Shown: positions 7,595 to 14,306 of the stretch, piece by piece
How the letters are laid out: each line of letters opens with the position of its first letter
Position numbering within the stretch: the stretch's first letter is position 1
Source of the DNA: Streptomyces longispororuber
Lineage (GTDB): Bacteria > Actinomycetota > Actinomycetes > Streptomycetales > Streptomycetaceae
DNA length: 35,619 nucleotides
Assembly: GCF_014656095.1 (NCBI RefSeq)
Contig: NZ_BNBT01000089.1
Span: 1-35,619 of the forward strand
Reading direction: 5' to 3'
Position numbers and translations under genes: made by a program
Notes under the pieces: model-generated
Seen by the model: the letters and a program-made list of their open reading frames with translations, nothing else
What the model was told of the DNA's origin: nothing
Databases searched by the model: none

Positions 7595-7640
7595 CCCACG
7601 CCGCCCGCCTACGACGTCACCACGTCACCGCGCCACCGCG

Positions 7641-8903
7641 TCATCCCCCGCAGCACACGTCCACGGCAGACGCCTTGTGCTCCGGGGCGTCCGCCGCCAC
7701 CGCCCCCGCCTCCGCCCGCGCCAGGCGCGCCCGCAGCATCGGCAGGGCGCACAGCGTGAGGGTGAGCGCGAGGGCTCCGGCGACGACCGCCACCGAGACG
7801 CCCGCGGTGGCGCCGAGGTGGTCGTGGACGACGCCGGTGACGGCCGCGCCGAGCGCGACGCCGCTCTGCAGGCCCGCGATCATCCAGGTCATGGCCTCGG
7901 TGAGATGACGCTCCGGCGTCACGCGCTCGACGATGCTCATGACCACGACCATGGTCGGGGCGAAGAAGACCCCCGCGAGGAACACCACCGCGACCATCCC
8001 GGCGACGCCGTCCACGAGCAGGAACGGAAGCGTCGTCAGGGCCGTTCCACCCACGCCGATCAGCAGCAGCCGGGGCAGCGGCACGCGCACGTGCCGGGCG
8101 CCGAACAGTAGGCCCGCGAGGCCCGAGCCGATCGCGTACACGGCGAAGACAAGACCGGCGAGCGACTTGTCACCCGCGCGCTCGGCGAAGGCGAGGCCCA
8201 TGGTGTCGACCATGCCGGGGATCGCGCCGCCGCACAGCAGGACGAGCGCCGGCACGAGGACGGGCGGCGAGAGGATCACCGAGGATCCGCCGTCCGCACC
8301 GGCCCGCGGCCTGACCGGCGGCTCGGTGCTCTTCTGCGGGACGAACAGCGCCACCCCGACGACCAGCAGCAGCCCCGCCGCCATGGGCGCGGCCTGCGGG
8401 AACAGCGCGGTGGAGAGCACCACGGCGAGCGCCGGGCCGACGACGTACGTCAGCTCGTCGACGACGGACTCCATGGAGTACGCGGTGTTCAACCGCGGCG
8501 TGCCCCGGAAGATCTCCGTCCAGCGGGCCCTGACCATCGCGCTCATGCTCGGCATCAGGCCGGACAGCAGCGCGAGGAGGAACAGCGTCCACCTGGGGGC
8601 ATCGACGGTGGCGCAGAGCAGCAGGCCCGCGAGCCCGAGCACGCTGACTCCGGTGGCGAGGGGCAGCACCCGGCTCTGCCCGCGCCGGTCCACCGCCTTG
8701 GAGACCTGCGGCCCGAGAAAGGCCATGGAGAAGGTGAACGTGCCGGCGACCAGTCCGGCCAGCGCGTACTCACCGGTGGTCTCGGAGAGCATCGTCAGGA
8801 TGCCCATGTGGGTCAGGGGCAGGGGGAGACGGGCGACGAGGCCCGCGGAGCTGAAGGCCTTCGTGCCGGGGGCGGAGAAGATCTCGCGGTATGCGTGTGC
8901 CAT
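7641..8903 (-). CDS. MFS transporter
   Basis: A 420-aa integral membrane protein with about 12 hydrophobic segments in two sixes, separated by a charged central loop (FVPQKSTEPPVRPRAGADGG, about 205-225). It is a drug-exporter-type major facilitator. The cytoplasmic 2-3 loop has the motif-A-like stretch GPQVSKAVDRRGQSRVLPLA. It probably exports a small molecule by proton antiport; the substrate is unknown. I chose ATG8903 (MAHAYREIFSAPGTKAF) because AGGACAGG lies just upstream; the frame opens 22 codons earlier without support. The C-terminus ends oddly in DVCCGG. A possible ECF-sigma promoter lies at 8978-9001. Confidence 0.85.
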   Translation of the reverse strand: MAHAYREIFSAPGTKAFSSAGLVARLPLPLTHMGILTMLSETTGEYALAGLVAGTFTFSMAFLGPQVSKAVDRRGQSRVLPLATGVSVLGLAGLLLCATVDAPRWTLFLLALLSGLMPSMSAMVRARWTEIFRGTPRLNTAYSMESVVDELTYVVGPALAVVLSTALFPQAAPMAAGLLLVVGVALFVPQKSTEPPVRPRAGADGGSSVILSPPVLVPALVLLCGGAIPGMVDTMGLAFAERAGDKSLAGLVFAVYAIGSGLAGLLFGARHVRVPLPRLLLIGVGGTALTTLPFLLVDGVAGMVAVVFLAGVFFAPTMVVVMSIVERVTPERHLTEAMTWMIAGLQSGVALGAAVTGVVHDHLGATAGVSVAVVAGALALTLTLCALPMLRARLARAEAGAVAADAPEHKASAVDVCCGG

Positions 8904-8977
8904 TGCCTGTCCTGTCGTGGGATCGGCCTCGGCCCGTGCGGGCATGCGTCGGCACCCGGCCGCGCGCATACCTCACG

Positions 8978-9001
8978 GACAACAACCGGGACCATCGTTC
9001 C
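8978..9001 (-). promoter_or_regulatory. Possible ECF-sigma promoter of the MFS gene
   Basis: On the minus strand GGAAC (9001-8997) and GTC (8980-8978) are separated by 16 nt, the pattern of SigE-like ECF promoters. An A-tract (complement of the T run at 9003-9008) sits directly upstream like an UP element. The leader to ATG8903 would be about 65-70 nt. Confidence 0.3.
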
Positions 9002-9052
9002 ATTTTTTCTTGTCCCCCGCCAGGCTCCGGGGAGGCGGCCCGCGCCGCCGCC

Positions 9053-9625
9053 TCAGCGCAGGTCGAGGCGCATCAGGACGCGGGGGTGCCCGGCCAGCAC
9101 CGAGGCGGTGTCGGCGGCGTGGACGAAGCCGGCGCGTTCGAAGTTCTTCCGGAGCCCGGCGTAGGCCATGGTGAGGTCGACCCGGGCGTCGCCGCTGTCC
9201 AGGGGGTACGCCTCGACCACCGGCGCACCGTGGTCGCGGGCGAAGGCGACGGCACCCGCGATGAGCGCGTGGGAGATGCCCTTCTTGCGGTGGCCGGGGC
9301 GCACCCGGACGCACCACAGGGACCAGACCGGCAGGTCGTCGACGTGCGGGATCGTGCGGCTGCGCGCGAAGGAGGTGTCCGCGCGCGGCGCCACGGCGGC
9401 CCAGCCGACCGGCTCGCCCCCGTCGTACGCGAGCACCCCGGGCGCGACGTCCGCCCCGCACAGTTCGGCCACGTACGCGCCGCGGTCCGGGCCGCGGAGC
9501 TGGTTGTTGAGCTTGGCCGGGATGCGGTAGCTGAGGCACCAGCAGACGTTCGCGGTGGGCGACTTGGGGCCGAGTACGGCGCGGACGTCCTCGAAGATCG
9601 AGGCCGGACGGACGTCGATGGTCAT
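9053..9625 (-). CDS. GNAT family N-acetyltransferase
   Basis: A 190-aa GNAT protein. The acetyl-CoA pyrophosphate-binding motif A is RVRPGHRKKGISHALI (about 109-124), preceded by the beta-4 strand LPVWSLWCV. The N-terminal segment ANVCWCLSYRIPAKLNNQLRG with its CWC pair is characteristic of an actinobacterial subfamily whose acceptor substrate I do not know. The C-terminal LRKNFERAGFVHAADTASVLAGHPRVLMRLDL matches the usual beta-6/beta-7 end of the fold. Start ATG9625. It lies upstream of and parallel to the MFS gene (149 bp gap) and diverges from the SnoaL-like gene, so the operators at 9709-9770 are in its upstream region too. Confidence 0.87.
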   Translation of the reverse strand: MTIDVRPASIFEDVRAVLGPKSPTANVCWCLSYRIPAKLNNQLRGPDRGAYVAELCGADVAPGVLAYDGGEPVGWAAVAPRADTSFARSRTIPHVDDLPVWSLWCVRVRPGHRKKGISHALIAGAVAFARDHGAPVVEAYPLDSGDARVDLTMAYAGLRKNFERAGFVHAADTASVLAGHPRVLMRLDLR

Positions 9626-9708
9626 ACGGTCACCCTGTCACGGGCCTCGGGGTGACGCCGCACGTCGGGGGCCTGCCGCGTATGACGTGGATCACAGGGC
9701 AGAGTGAT

Positions 9709-9724
9709 TATTCAAGTTTGACTA
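9709..9724. promoter_or_regulatory. Operator copy 1 (TATTCAA-GT-TTGACTA)
   Basis: A 16-bp inverted repeat with 7-bp arms and one mismatch, otherwise identical to the perfect copy at 9755-9770. It contains the -35 hexamer of the promoter for the SnoaL-like gene. Size and symmetry resemble MarR-family operators. Confidence 0.6.
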
Positions 9725-9746
9725 GGGCGCCGTCGCGGTATACGTT
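9718..9746 (+). promoter_or_regulatory. Promoter of the SnoaL-like gene
   Basis: TTGACT (9718-9723), 17-nt spacer, TACGTT (9741-9746): one of the best housekeeping-type promoters in the window. The start site should lie near 9753, just before operator copy 2. Confidence 0.6.
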
Positions 9747-9754
9747 CTCTCACG

Positions 9755-9770
9755 TAGTCAAGTTTGACTA
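9755..9770. promoter_or_regulatory. Operator copy 2 (TAGTCAA-GT-TTGACTA)
   Basis: A perfect 7-bp-arm inverted repeat with a 2-bp centre, 46 bp downstream of copy 1 and covering the expected transcription start. The pair would allow cooperative repression or looping. No MarR-type gene is present in the window, so the regulator is probably encoded elsewhere. Confidence 0.65.
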
Positions 9771-9874
9771 TGGCGAACGCAGGGTCCCGGGTTCAGACTT
9801 CCGCCCGCCCGACCAGGCGACCGGCCGACCGGCCGACTCGACCATCCCGACCGACCGACCGTGAAGGAAACTGC

Positions 9875-10303
9875 ATGACGCATCTGCCCGACACCGGTTA
9901 CACCCCGACCGCCGAGGACCGCGCGAGCCTGGACGCCTGGTTCGCCGAGTACGACGCCGCCAGCGGCAAGCGGGACGTGGAGCGCATGGCGGACATGGCG
10001 GTGTTCCCGCTCAACCTCGTGAGCGACGACTCCGCGGGCGACGGCCGGTCGGCGCAGTGGGACCGGCGGCAGTTCGTCGAGACCATGACCCACGTGATGG
10101 GCGACGGCGGCCAGGACATCACCTTCGAGTCCACCCGGACCCCGGTGTTCCTGTCGGCGTCCATGGCGGTCGTCTTCACCGACTCCGTCATGACGGCCGA
10201 CGGCCACACCCAGCAGCTCAGGTACGCCGACATCCTGCTCAGGCGGAACGGCACCTGGGCGTTCCAGACGATGATCCAGGGCGGCTGGGGAGACAACCTG
10301 TAA
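9875..10303 (+). CDS. SnoaL/NTF2-like domain protein
   Basis: A 142-aa single-domain protein of the NTF2/SnoaL-like cone fold. An N-terminal helix (DRASLDAWFAEYDAASGKRDVERMADMAVFPLNLV) is followed by strands ending in ADILLRRNGTWAFQTMIQGGW, the typical last beta-hairpin. Such proteins serve as small-molecule isomerases, cyclases or accessory subunits; no catalytic residue can be assigned here. AAGGAA 5 nt before ATG9875 fixes the start. The leader is about 120 nt and under two operators (9709-9770), so it is a tightly regulated, probably inducible gene. A 16-bp repeat array starts at its stop codon and a strong terminator follows at 10449-10476. Confidence 0.82.
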   Translation: MTHLPDTGYTPTAEDRASLDAWFAEYDAASGKRDVERMADMAVFPLNLVSDDSAGDGRSAQWDRRQFVETMTHVMGDGGQDITFESTRTPVFLSASMAVVFTDSVMTADGHTQQLRYADILLRRNGTWAFQTMIQGGWGDNL

Positions 10304-10426
10304 CCAGGGAGACCTGTCGCCAGGGAGACATGTCACCAGGGGGCGTGTCGCCAGGAGACGTGTCGCCAAGGTGACATGTGGCCAGAGAGACCTGTAACCA
10401 GGGAGACCTGTAGCCAGGAACACCTG
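10301..10426. repeat. 16-bp tandem repeat, eight units
   Basis: Eight contiguous units of 15-16 bp, of the type TAACCAGGGAGACCTG. Most contain a small inverted repeat CAGG-N4-CCTG (or ACATG). The first unit overlaps the stop codon of the SnoaL-like gene. There are no spacers, so this is not a CRISPR array. The repeat would be transcribed as the 3' region of that mRNA. Confidence 0.85.
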
Positions 10427-10448
10427 GAGCCGCGAAGGCCACCGCTCC

Positions 10449-10476
10449 GGGGCCGCCCTCCGCCGAGGGCGGCCCC
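10449..10476 (+). terminator. Strong hairpin terminator
   Basis: A perfect 12-bp stem (GGGGCCGCCCTC / GAGGGCGGCCCC) with a CGCC tetraloop, downstream of the SnoaL-like gene and its repeat array. Confidence 0.8.
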
Positions 10477-10686
10477 TTCGCCTTACCGCCGTCCCGCCCG
10501 GGCCGCCCCACCCCGGCCCTGCCGGGCGGCACCCCCTGCCCTCCGCCACCTGCCATAGCGGCACATAAGGCGTGACATAGGATGATCGCCGGTTCCGGGG
10601 CGGCCGGGGCGCGTTCCGGCCACCGTGCTCGTCGGCGCCCACCCTGCACCGGCCTCAGCCGAACCCCCCACACCCGAAGGGCAGTT

Positions 10687-12513
10687 GTGCGCACATCTCG
10701 TTGGTCCCGGGCCATCGCCGTCGGGGCGGGCGTCGTCCTCGCCGTCTCCGCGCACACCGCCTCCGCGGCACCGCCGCCTCCCGGGCCGGGCACCGCCGAC
10801 CCCCACGGGCCGGGCCGCGGCGCCGAGACCTCCGCACCGGCCAGGAGCGGCAGCGGCTGGACGGCCGAGGACGCCGAGGAGTTCTGGACCTCGCGGCGCA
10901 TGGAGTCGGCGACGCCGCCGCCCTCCCCCGGACCGCCCGACTCCGCGACCCCCGCCACCGGCTCCGCCGCCCCGCGGGCGCTCGCCTCCCGCGCACCGTC
11001 GGCGACGTACTACAAGGGCACCAAGACCGTCGGTGTCCTGTACTACGTCGACAGCGGGTTGAAGGCGCACAGTTGCACCGCAAGCGTGGTGCACAGCCCC
11101 CGGGGCAACCTCATCCTCACCGCGGGCCACTGCGGGCCCGGCAGGAAGCACGCCTTCGTGCCGCGGTACCGCACGGGCACGCCCGCGGCGTCCCAGCCGT
11201 ACGGCATCTGGGCGGTCGACCGGTTCTTCAAGGACCCCCGGCACACCGCCACCGGACCCGGCTCCGACCTGGACTTCGGCTTCGCGACCGTCAAGCCCGA
11301 CCGGACCGGCCGGCAGCTCGAACAGGTCACCGGCGCCAACACTTTGGCCCGCACGCCCGGTTACCGGGTGCGGGCGACCGTCATCGGCTACCCGAAGGCC
11401 CGCTACGACGCCAAGGACCAGGCGGTCATGTGCCGGGCCGGGACGACGCGGCTCCCCGGCTACCGGCAACTGCGCATGGAGTGCGGCGGCCTGCACGGCG
11501 GCACCTCCGGCGGCCCGTGGCTGCTGGACTTCGACGAGCGGACCGGCACCGGCCGGGTCGTCGGCAACATCGGTGGCGTGGGCGGCGGCGGCCCCAGCAG
11601 CGCCGTCTCGTACGCCCCGCTCTACGACGACGAGGTGTTCAAGCTCTACGACGACGCCGTGCACGACGTCGCCACCGTCGTACGGCCGCCGCTCCCCTAC
11701 ACGCTCGGCACCGGCGAGACCTGGCAGCGCGCCCGGCAGTTGGCCTCCGGCGACTACACCGGCGACGGCAGGGCGGACCTGCTGGTGGTGTGGAACAGCG
11801 GCGAGGTCACGCTGCACACCGGCGACGGCAAGGGCGGCTTCACCGGCGGGCGGCGCCTGAAGGCACCCAACGGCACCTGGAAGCACGCCACGACGCTCAC
11901 CGGCGGCGACTTCACCGGCACCGGCCGCGCCGGCCTGCTGGTGCGCTGGTCCGACGGCGAGGTCACGCTGTACCGCGACGTGTCCGCCGCGGGCCTCGGC
12001 AGGGAGACCAGGCTCGCCAAGGCCGGGTCCGTCTGGAAGCACGCCGCCCAGATCACCGCGGGCCGCTTCACCGGCAACGCCCGCGCCGACGACGTGGTGG
12101 TCCGCTGGAGCGACGGCGAGGTCACCCTCCACCGCGACGTGGACGGCGGCGGGTTCCCCGAGGCGAAGGAGACCCGGCTGAAGAAGCCCAGTGCCACCTG
12201 GAAGCGCACCACGCTGCTCACGAGCGGCGACTTCACCGGCTCCGGCCGCTGGGACCTCCTGGTCCGCCGGCCCGACGGCAGGCGCACGCTCCACCAGGAC
12301 GTCGGCACCGGCGGCCTCGGCCGGGCGACCCGGCTGCCCGGGTCCGACGCCCTGTGGAAGCACGCCGCGGTGATGACGGCGGGCGCCCACACCGCGGGCG
12401 GCCGGGCCGACGACCTCATCGTGCGCTGGAGCGACGGCGGGGTCACCCTCTACGCCGACACCACCACCCGGCTCGGCGCCGAGCGCGGCCTCGTCCCCCC
12501 GAAGGCCACCTGA
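10687..12513 (+). CDS. Secreted trypsin-like serine protease with C-terminal beta-propeller-type repeats
   Basis: A 608-aa exported protein. The signal peptide is residues 1-25 (MRTSRWSRAIAVGAGVVLAV...ASA), followed by a Pro/Gly-rich linker and a possible propeptide. The chymotrypsin-fold domain is at about 110-315. Its triad is readable: H148 in LILTAGHC, D196 in SDLDFGFA, S274 in GGTSGGPW. Five repeats of about 49 residues (about 335-595) follow, of the form SGDFTGxGRxDLLVRWSDGEVTLxxDV, resembling FG-GAP/VCBS or tachylectin-like propeller blades that bind carbohydrate or other surfaces. GAAGGG ends 5 nt before GTG10687; the frame extends 35 codons upstream but those residues do not fit a signal peptide. 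It probably degrades extracellular protein while tethered to a matrix. Confidence 0.88.
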   Translation: MRTSRWSRAIAVGAGVVLAVSAHTASAAPPPPGPGTADPHGPGRGAETSAPARSGSGWTAEDAEEFWTSRRMESATPPPSPGPPDSATPATGSAAPRALASRAPSATYYKGTKTVGVLYYVDSGLKAHSCTASVVHSPRGNLILTAGHCGPGRKHAFVPRYRTGTPAASQPYGIWAVDRFFKDPRHTATGPGSDLDFGFATVKPDRTGRQLEQVTGANTLARTPGYRVRATVIGYPKARYDAKDQAVMCRAGTTRLPGYRQLRMECGGLHGGTSGGPWLLDFDERTGTGRVVGNIGGVGGGGPSSAVSYAPLYDDEVFKLYDDAVHDVATVVRPPLPYTLGTGETWQRARQLASGDYTGDGRADLLVVWNSGEVTLHTGDGKGGFTGGRRLKAPNGTWKHATTLTGGDFTGTGRAGLLVRWSDGEVTLYRDVSAAGLGRETRLAKAGSVWKHAAQITAGRFTGNARADDVVVRWSDGEVTLHRDVDGGGFPEAKETRLKKPSATWKRTTLLTSGDFTGSGRWDLLVRRPDGRRTLHQDVGTGGLGRATRLPGSDALWKHAAVMTAGAHTAGGRADDLIVRWSDGGVTLYADTTTRLGAERGLVPPKAT

Positions 12514-12658
12514 CCGGGGCCGCCACCCGACCGGGGCGGGCCTCACCGGGGCCCGTCGGGGCCCCGCGCGGACCGGGTACCGTCGAAGGAAACGGCGCGC
12601 GTACACGACGGGCGGCACGGCCGGTGGAGGGCGCGCGCACGACCGCGGGAGAGTCACC

Positions 12659-13357
12659 CTGAACGAGCCGACCACCGATCCGACCACCGAGCCCACCACC
12701 CAGCCGACCGCCGAAGCCACCGGGCCGGGCACCGAGCCGGCCGTCGAGACCACCGGTCAGGCAGCCGAACCGGCCGCCGAACCGGCCGCCCAGCCGGTCA
12801 CCGACGGCCGCCGCGCCAAGGGCGAGCGCCGTCGCCGGGCGCTGATCGAGGCCACCGTGCGCGTCATCGCGCGCGACGGCGCCGCGGGCGTCACGCACCG
12901 TACGGTGGCCCGGGAGGCGGGGCTGCCCACGACCGCCACGACGTACTACTTCAGCAGCATCGACGCGCTCCTGACGGCGGCGCTCACGCAGTGCATGGAG
13001 GAGGACTCCGCGCGCATCGAGGCGCTGGTGGGCGCGCCGGACGACGGGGTCGACAAGCGCCGGTCGCTCGCCCTGCTGATGGCGGAGATCCTCAGCCCGC
13101 CCGGGCACCTGCTCGCGGAGTTCGAGCTGTTCCTGCTGGCGGCGCGCCGCCCCGAGCAGCGGGCGGCGACCCGGCGCTGGACGGAGGCGCTCGCCGCGTT
13201 CGCCCGGCAGTTCACCGACGAGCCGCTGCGCGTGAAGCTCTTCGCCCAGGCCTACGACGGGCTGCTGCTCCAGGCCCTCCTGGCCGACAAGCCCCCGACG
13301 CCCGACGAGTTCGAGGAGCTGCTGCGCGAGCTGCTGCCGGACCCTGAGGGGGCCTGA
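12659..13357 (+). CDS. TetR-family regulator, probable CTG start
   Basis: A TetR-type regulator of about 232 aa. The HTH is at about 55-105: ERRRRALIEATVRVIARDGAAGVTHRTVAREAGLPTTATTYYFSSIDALLTAAL. The effector domain follows (FELFLLAARRPEQRAATRRW, KLFAQAYDGLLLQALL). The first 48 residues are low-complexity Thr/Pro/Glu/Ala (EPTTDPTTEPTTQPT, AAEPAAEPAAQP). Between the upstream open region and the HTH the frame has no ATG, GTG or TTG; the first GTG (12857) lies inside the HTH and would destroy it. CTG12659 is preceded by GGGAGAG at a 5-nt distance, so I take CTG. It sits 145 bp after the protease and may be cotranscribed with it, but no target is evident. Confidence 0.78.
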   Translation: MNEPTTDPTTEPTTQPTAEATGPGTEPAVETTGQAAEPAAEPAAQPVTDGRRAKGERRRRALIEATVRVIARDGAAGVTHRTVAREAGLPTTATTYYFSSIDALLTAALTQCMEEDSARIEALVGAPDDGVDKRRSLALLMAEILSPPGHLLAEFELFLLAARRPEQRAATRRWTEALAAFARQFTDEPLRVKLFAQAYDGLLLQALLADKPPTPDEFEELLRELLPDPEGA

Positions 13358-13371
13358 GCCCGGCGGGCGCC

Positions 13372-13479
13372 TCAGCCACGGATGCGGTAGCGCGCGTACG
13401 CCATCCCGGTCGCCGCCGTGGGGAACGCGCGGCAGCCGGTCGCCTCCGTCTGGCTGCACCGCCCGCCAAGGTCCGACAC
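13372..13479 (-). other. Small open frame or gene remnant (35 codons)
   Basis: The minus-strand frame from GTG13479 encodes VSDLGGRCSQTEATGCRAF and then PTAATGMAYARYRIRG. The composition (paired Cys, Ser/Thr, Tyr) is not that of an arginine-rich shadow frame, and it stops just beyond the TetR stop codon. No ribosome site is present and no family is recognised. It may be the tail of a decayed secreted protein. The rest of 13358-13773 holds nothing else I can support. Confidence 0.2.
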
Positions 13480-13773
13480 GGCACCCGGCTGCGGAAAGCG
13501 CGGCCCTCGGTGTGGGAGGGTGCGGCGTGCCGACGGGCGACGTACGCCTCATCCGCCGACACGCGGACAGGGCGCGGCGGACCGTGCCCGGCCGTTCCGC
13601 GTGGAACAGTGCCTGTCCGGCCGCCGTCCGGCCCCCGGGCGGCGGCCGGTGCGGAGCGCGCGCCCCGCCCCGCCGGGCACCTGGCATGCGGGGCCCCGCT
13701 CGCGGGCACCCGTGGGCCGGTGGCCGCCGAGGCGCGCCAAGACCGTGTGTGGACGTGGACGAGGAGAACGCCA

Positions 13774-14145
13774 ATGCCTGTAGCCCGATACTGTCTCGTC
13801 GCTCTGGACTGCCCCGACCCGCCCGCCCTCGCCGGCTTCTACAAGGCGCTCCTCGGCGGCACCGTGGAGAAGTACGACGACGACTGGTACGACCTGTACA
13901 CGCCGGACGGCAACCGCATCGCCTTCCAGCGCGCCCCGGACCACCGCCCGCCGCAGTGGCCGCGCGCCGACGCCAACTCCCAGCAGCTCCACCTGGACCT
14001 CACCGTCGAGGACATGGCGGAGGCGGAGAGCGAGGCCCTGGCGCTGGGGGCCATGCCGCTGGACCTGGACGACAAGGACGGGCAGCGCGGGTTCCGCGTG
14101 TACGCGGACCCGGCGGGGCACCCCTTCTGCCTCTGCCGGGCCTGA
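13774..14145 (+). CDS. VOC family (glyoxalase/dioxygenase-like) protein
   Basis: A 123-aa single-domain vicinal-oxygen-chelate protein with two beta-alpha-beta-beta-beta modules: YCLVALDCPDPPALAGFYKALLGG / YDLYTPDGNRIAFQRA and QLHLDLTVEDMAEAESEALALGA / FRVYADPAGHPFCLCRA. Such proteins act as small lyases, dioxygenases or binding and resistance proteins, usually as dimers. H75 or H73 near QQLHLDL and acidic residues could bind a metal, but the set is not the complete glyoxalase I ligand set. GAGGAG 7 nt upstream supports ATG14774-type spacing at ATG13774. A terminator follows at 14152-14184, separating it from folD. Confidence 0.85.
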   Translation: MPVARYCLVALDCPDPPALAGFYKALLGGTVEKYDDDWYDLYTPDGNRIAFQRAPDHRPPQWPRADANSQQLHLDLTVEDMAEAESEALALGAMPLDLDDKDGQRGFRVYADPAGHPFCLCRA

Positions 14146-14151
14146 GGGACC

Positions 14152-14184
14152 GGGGGCGGGGCTCGCCGACGGGCCGCCGCCCCC
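14152..14184 (+). terminator. Hairpin after the VOC gene
   Basis: GGGGGCGG (14152-14159) is complementary to CCGCCCCC (14177-14184), with additional pairing possible in the 17-nt loop. It lies just after the VOC stop codon and before the riboswitch promoter. Confidence 0.5.
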
Positions 14185-14191
14185 GTTCGAC

Positions 14192-14197
14192 TACAGT
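14192..14197 (+). promoter_or_regulatory. -10 element of the folD leader
   Basis: TACAGT places transcription start near 14204, exactly where the riboswitch helix P1 begins. No good -35 hexamer is visible. Confidence 0.4.
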
Positions 14198-14202
14198 GGG
14201 CG

Positions 14203-14280
14203 CGGGCCGTGACTGGCGCTTGGGTGGAGCACCACCGGGGAGCGGCCTGACGCAGATGTCGATGCCGTGCGCCTGGGCGA
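14203..14280 (+). promoter_or_regulatory. ZTP (pfl) riboswitch
   Basis: The leader matches the pfl/ZTP riboswitch consensus. The conserved CCGTGACTGGCG is followed by hairpin P2 (GGTGG-agca-CCACC) and then CCGGGGAGCG, whose CGGCC closes P1 with GGCCG. The downstream P3 segment is GTGCGCCTGGGC. The expected pseudoknot is present: GGCGC (14215-14219) is complementary to GCGCC (14269-14273). This class binds ZTP/ZMP, which accumulate when 10-formyl-tetrahydrofolate is short, and activates folate and purine genes. That fits the folD gene 27 nt downstream. CGCCTGG occurs at the end of the aptamer (14270-14276) and again before the ribosome site (14292-14298), where CGCC can pair with GGCG of GGAGGCG. 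Control is therefore probably at translation initiation. Confidence 0.9.
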
Positions 14281-14306
14281 CTGGTCAACCACGCCTGGAG
14301 GCGGCC

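Noticed and set aside
8990..9012. T-run after a small hairpin as a rightward terminator
   Set aside because: No rightward gene ends here. The stem has only about five pairs with a G-U, and the tract fits better as an A-rich element upstream of the leftward MFS promoter.
10301..10426. CRISPR-like array
   Set aside because: Units are contiguous, 15-16 bp, degenerate and without spacers, and no cas gene is near.
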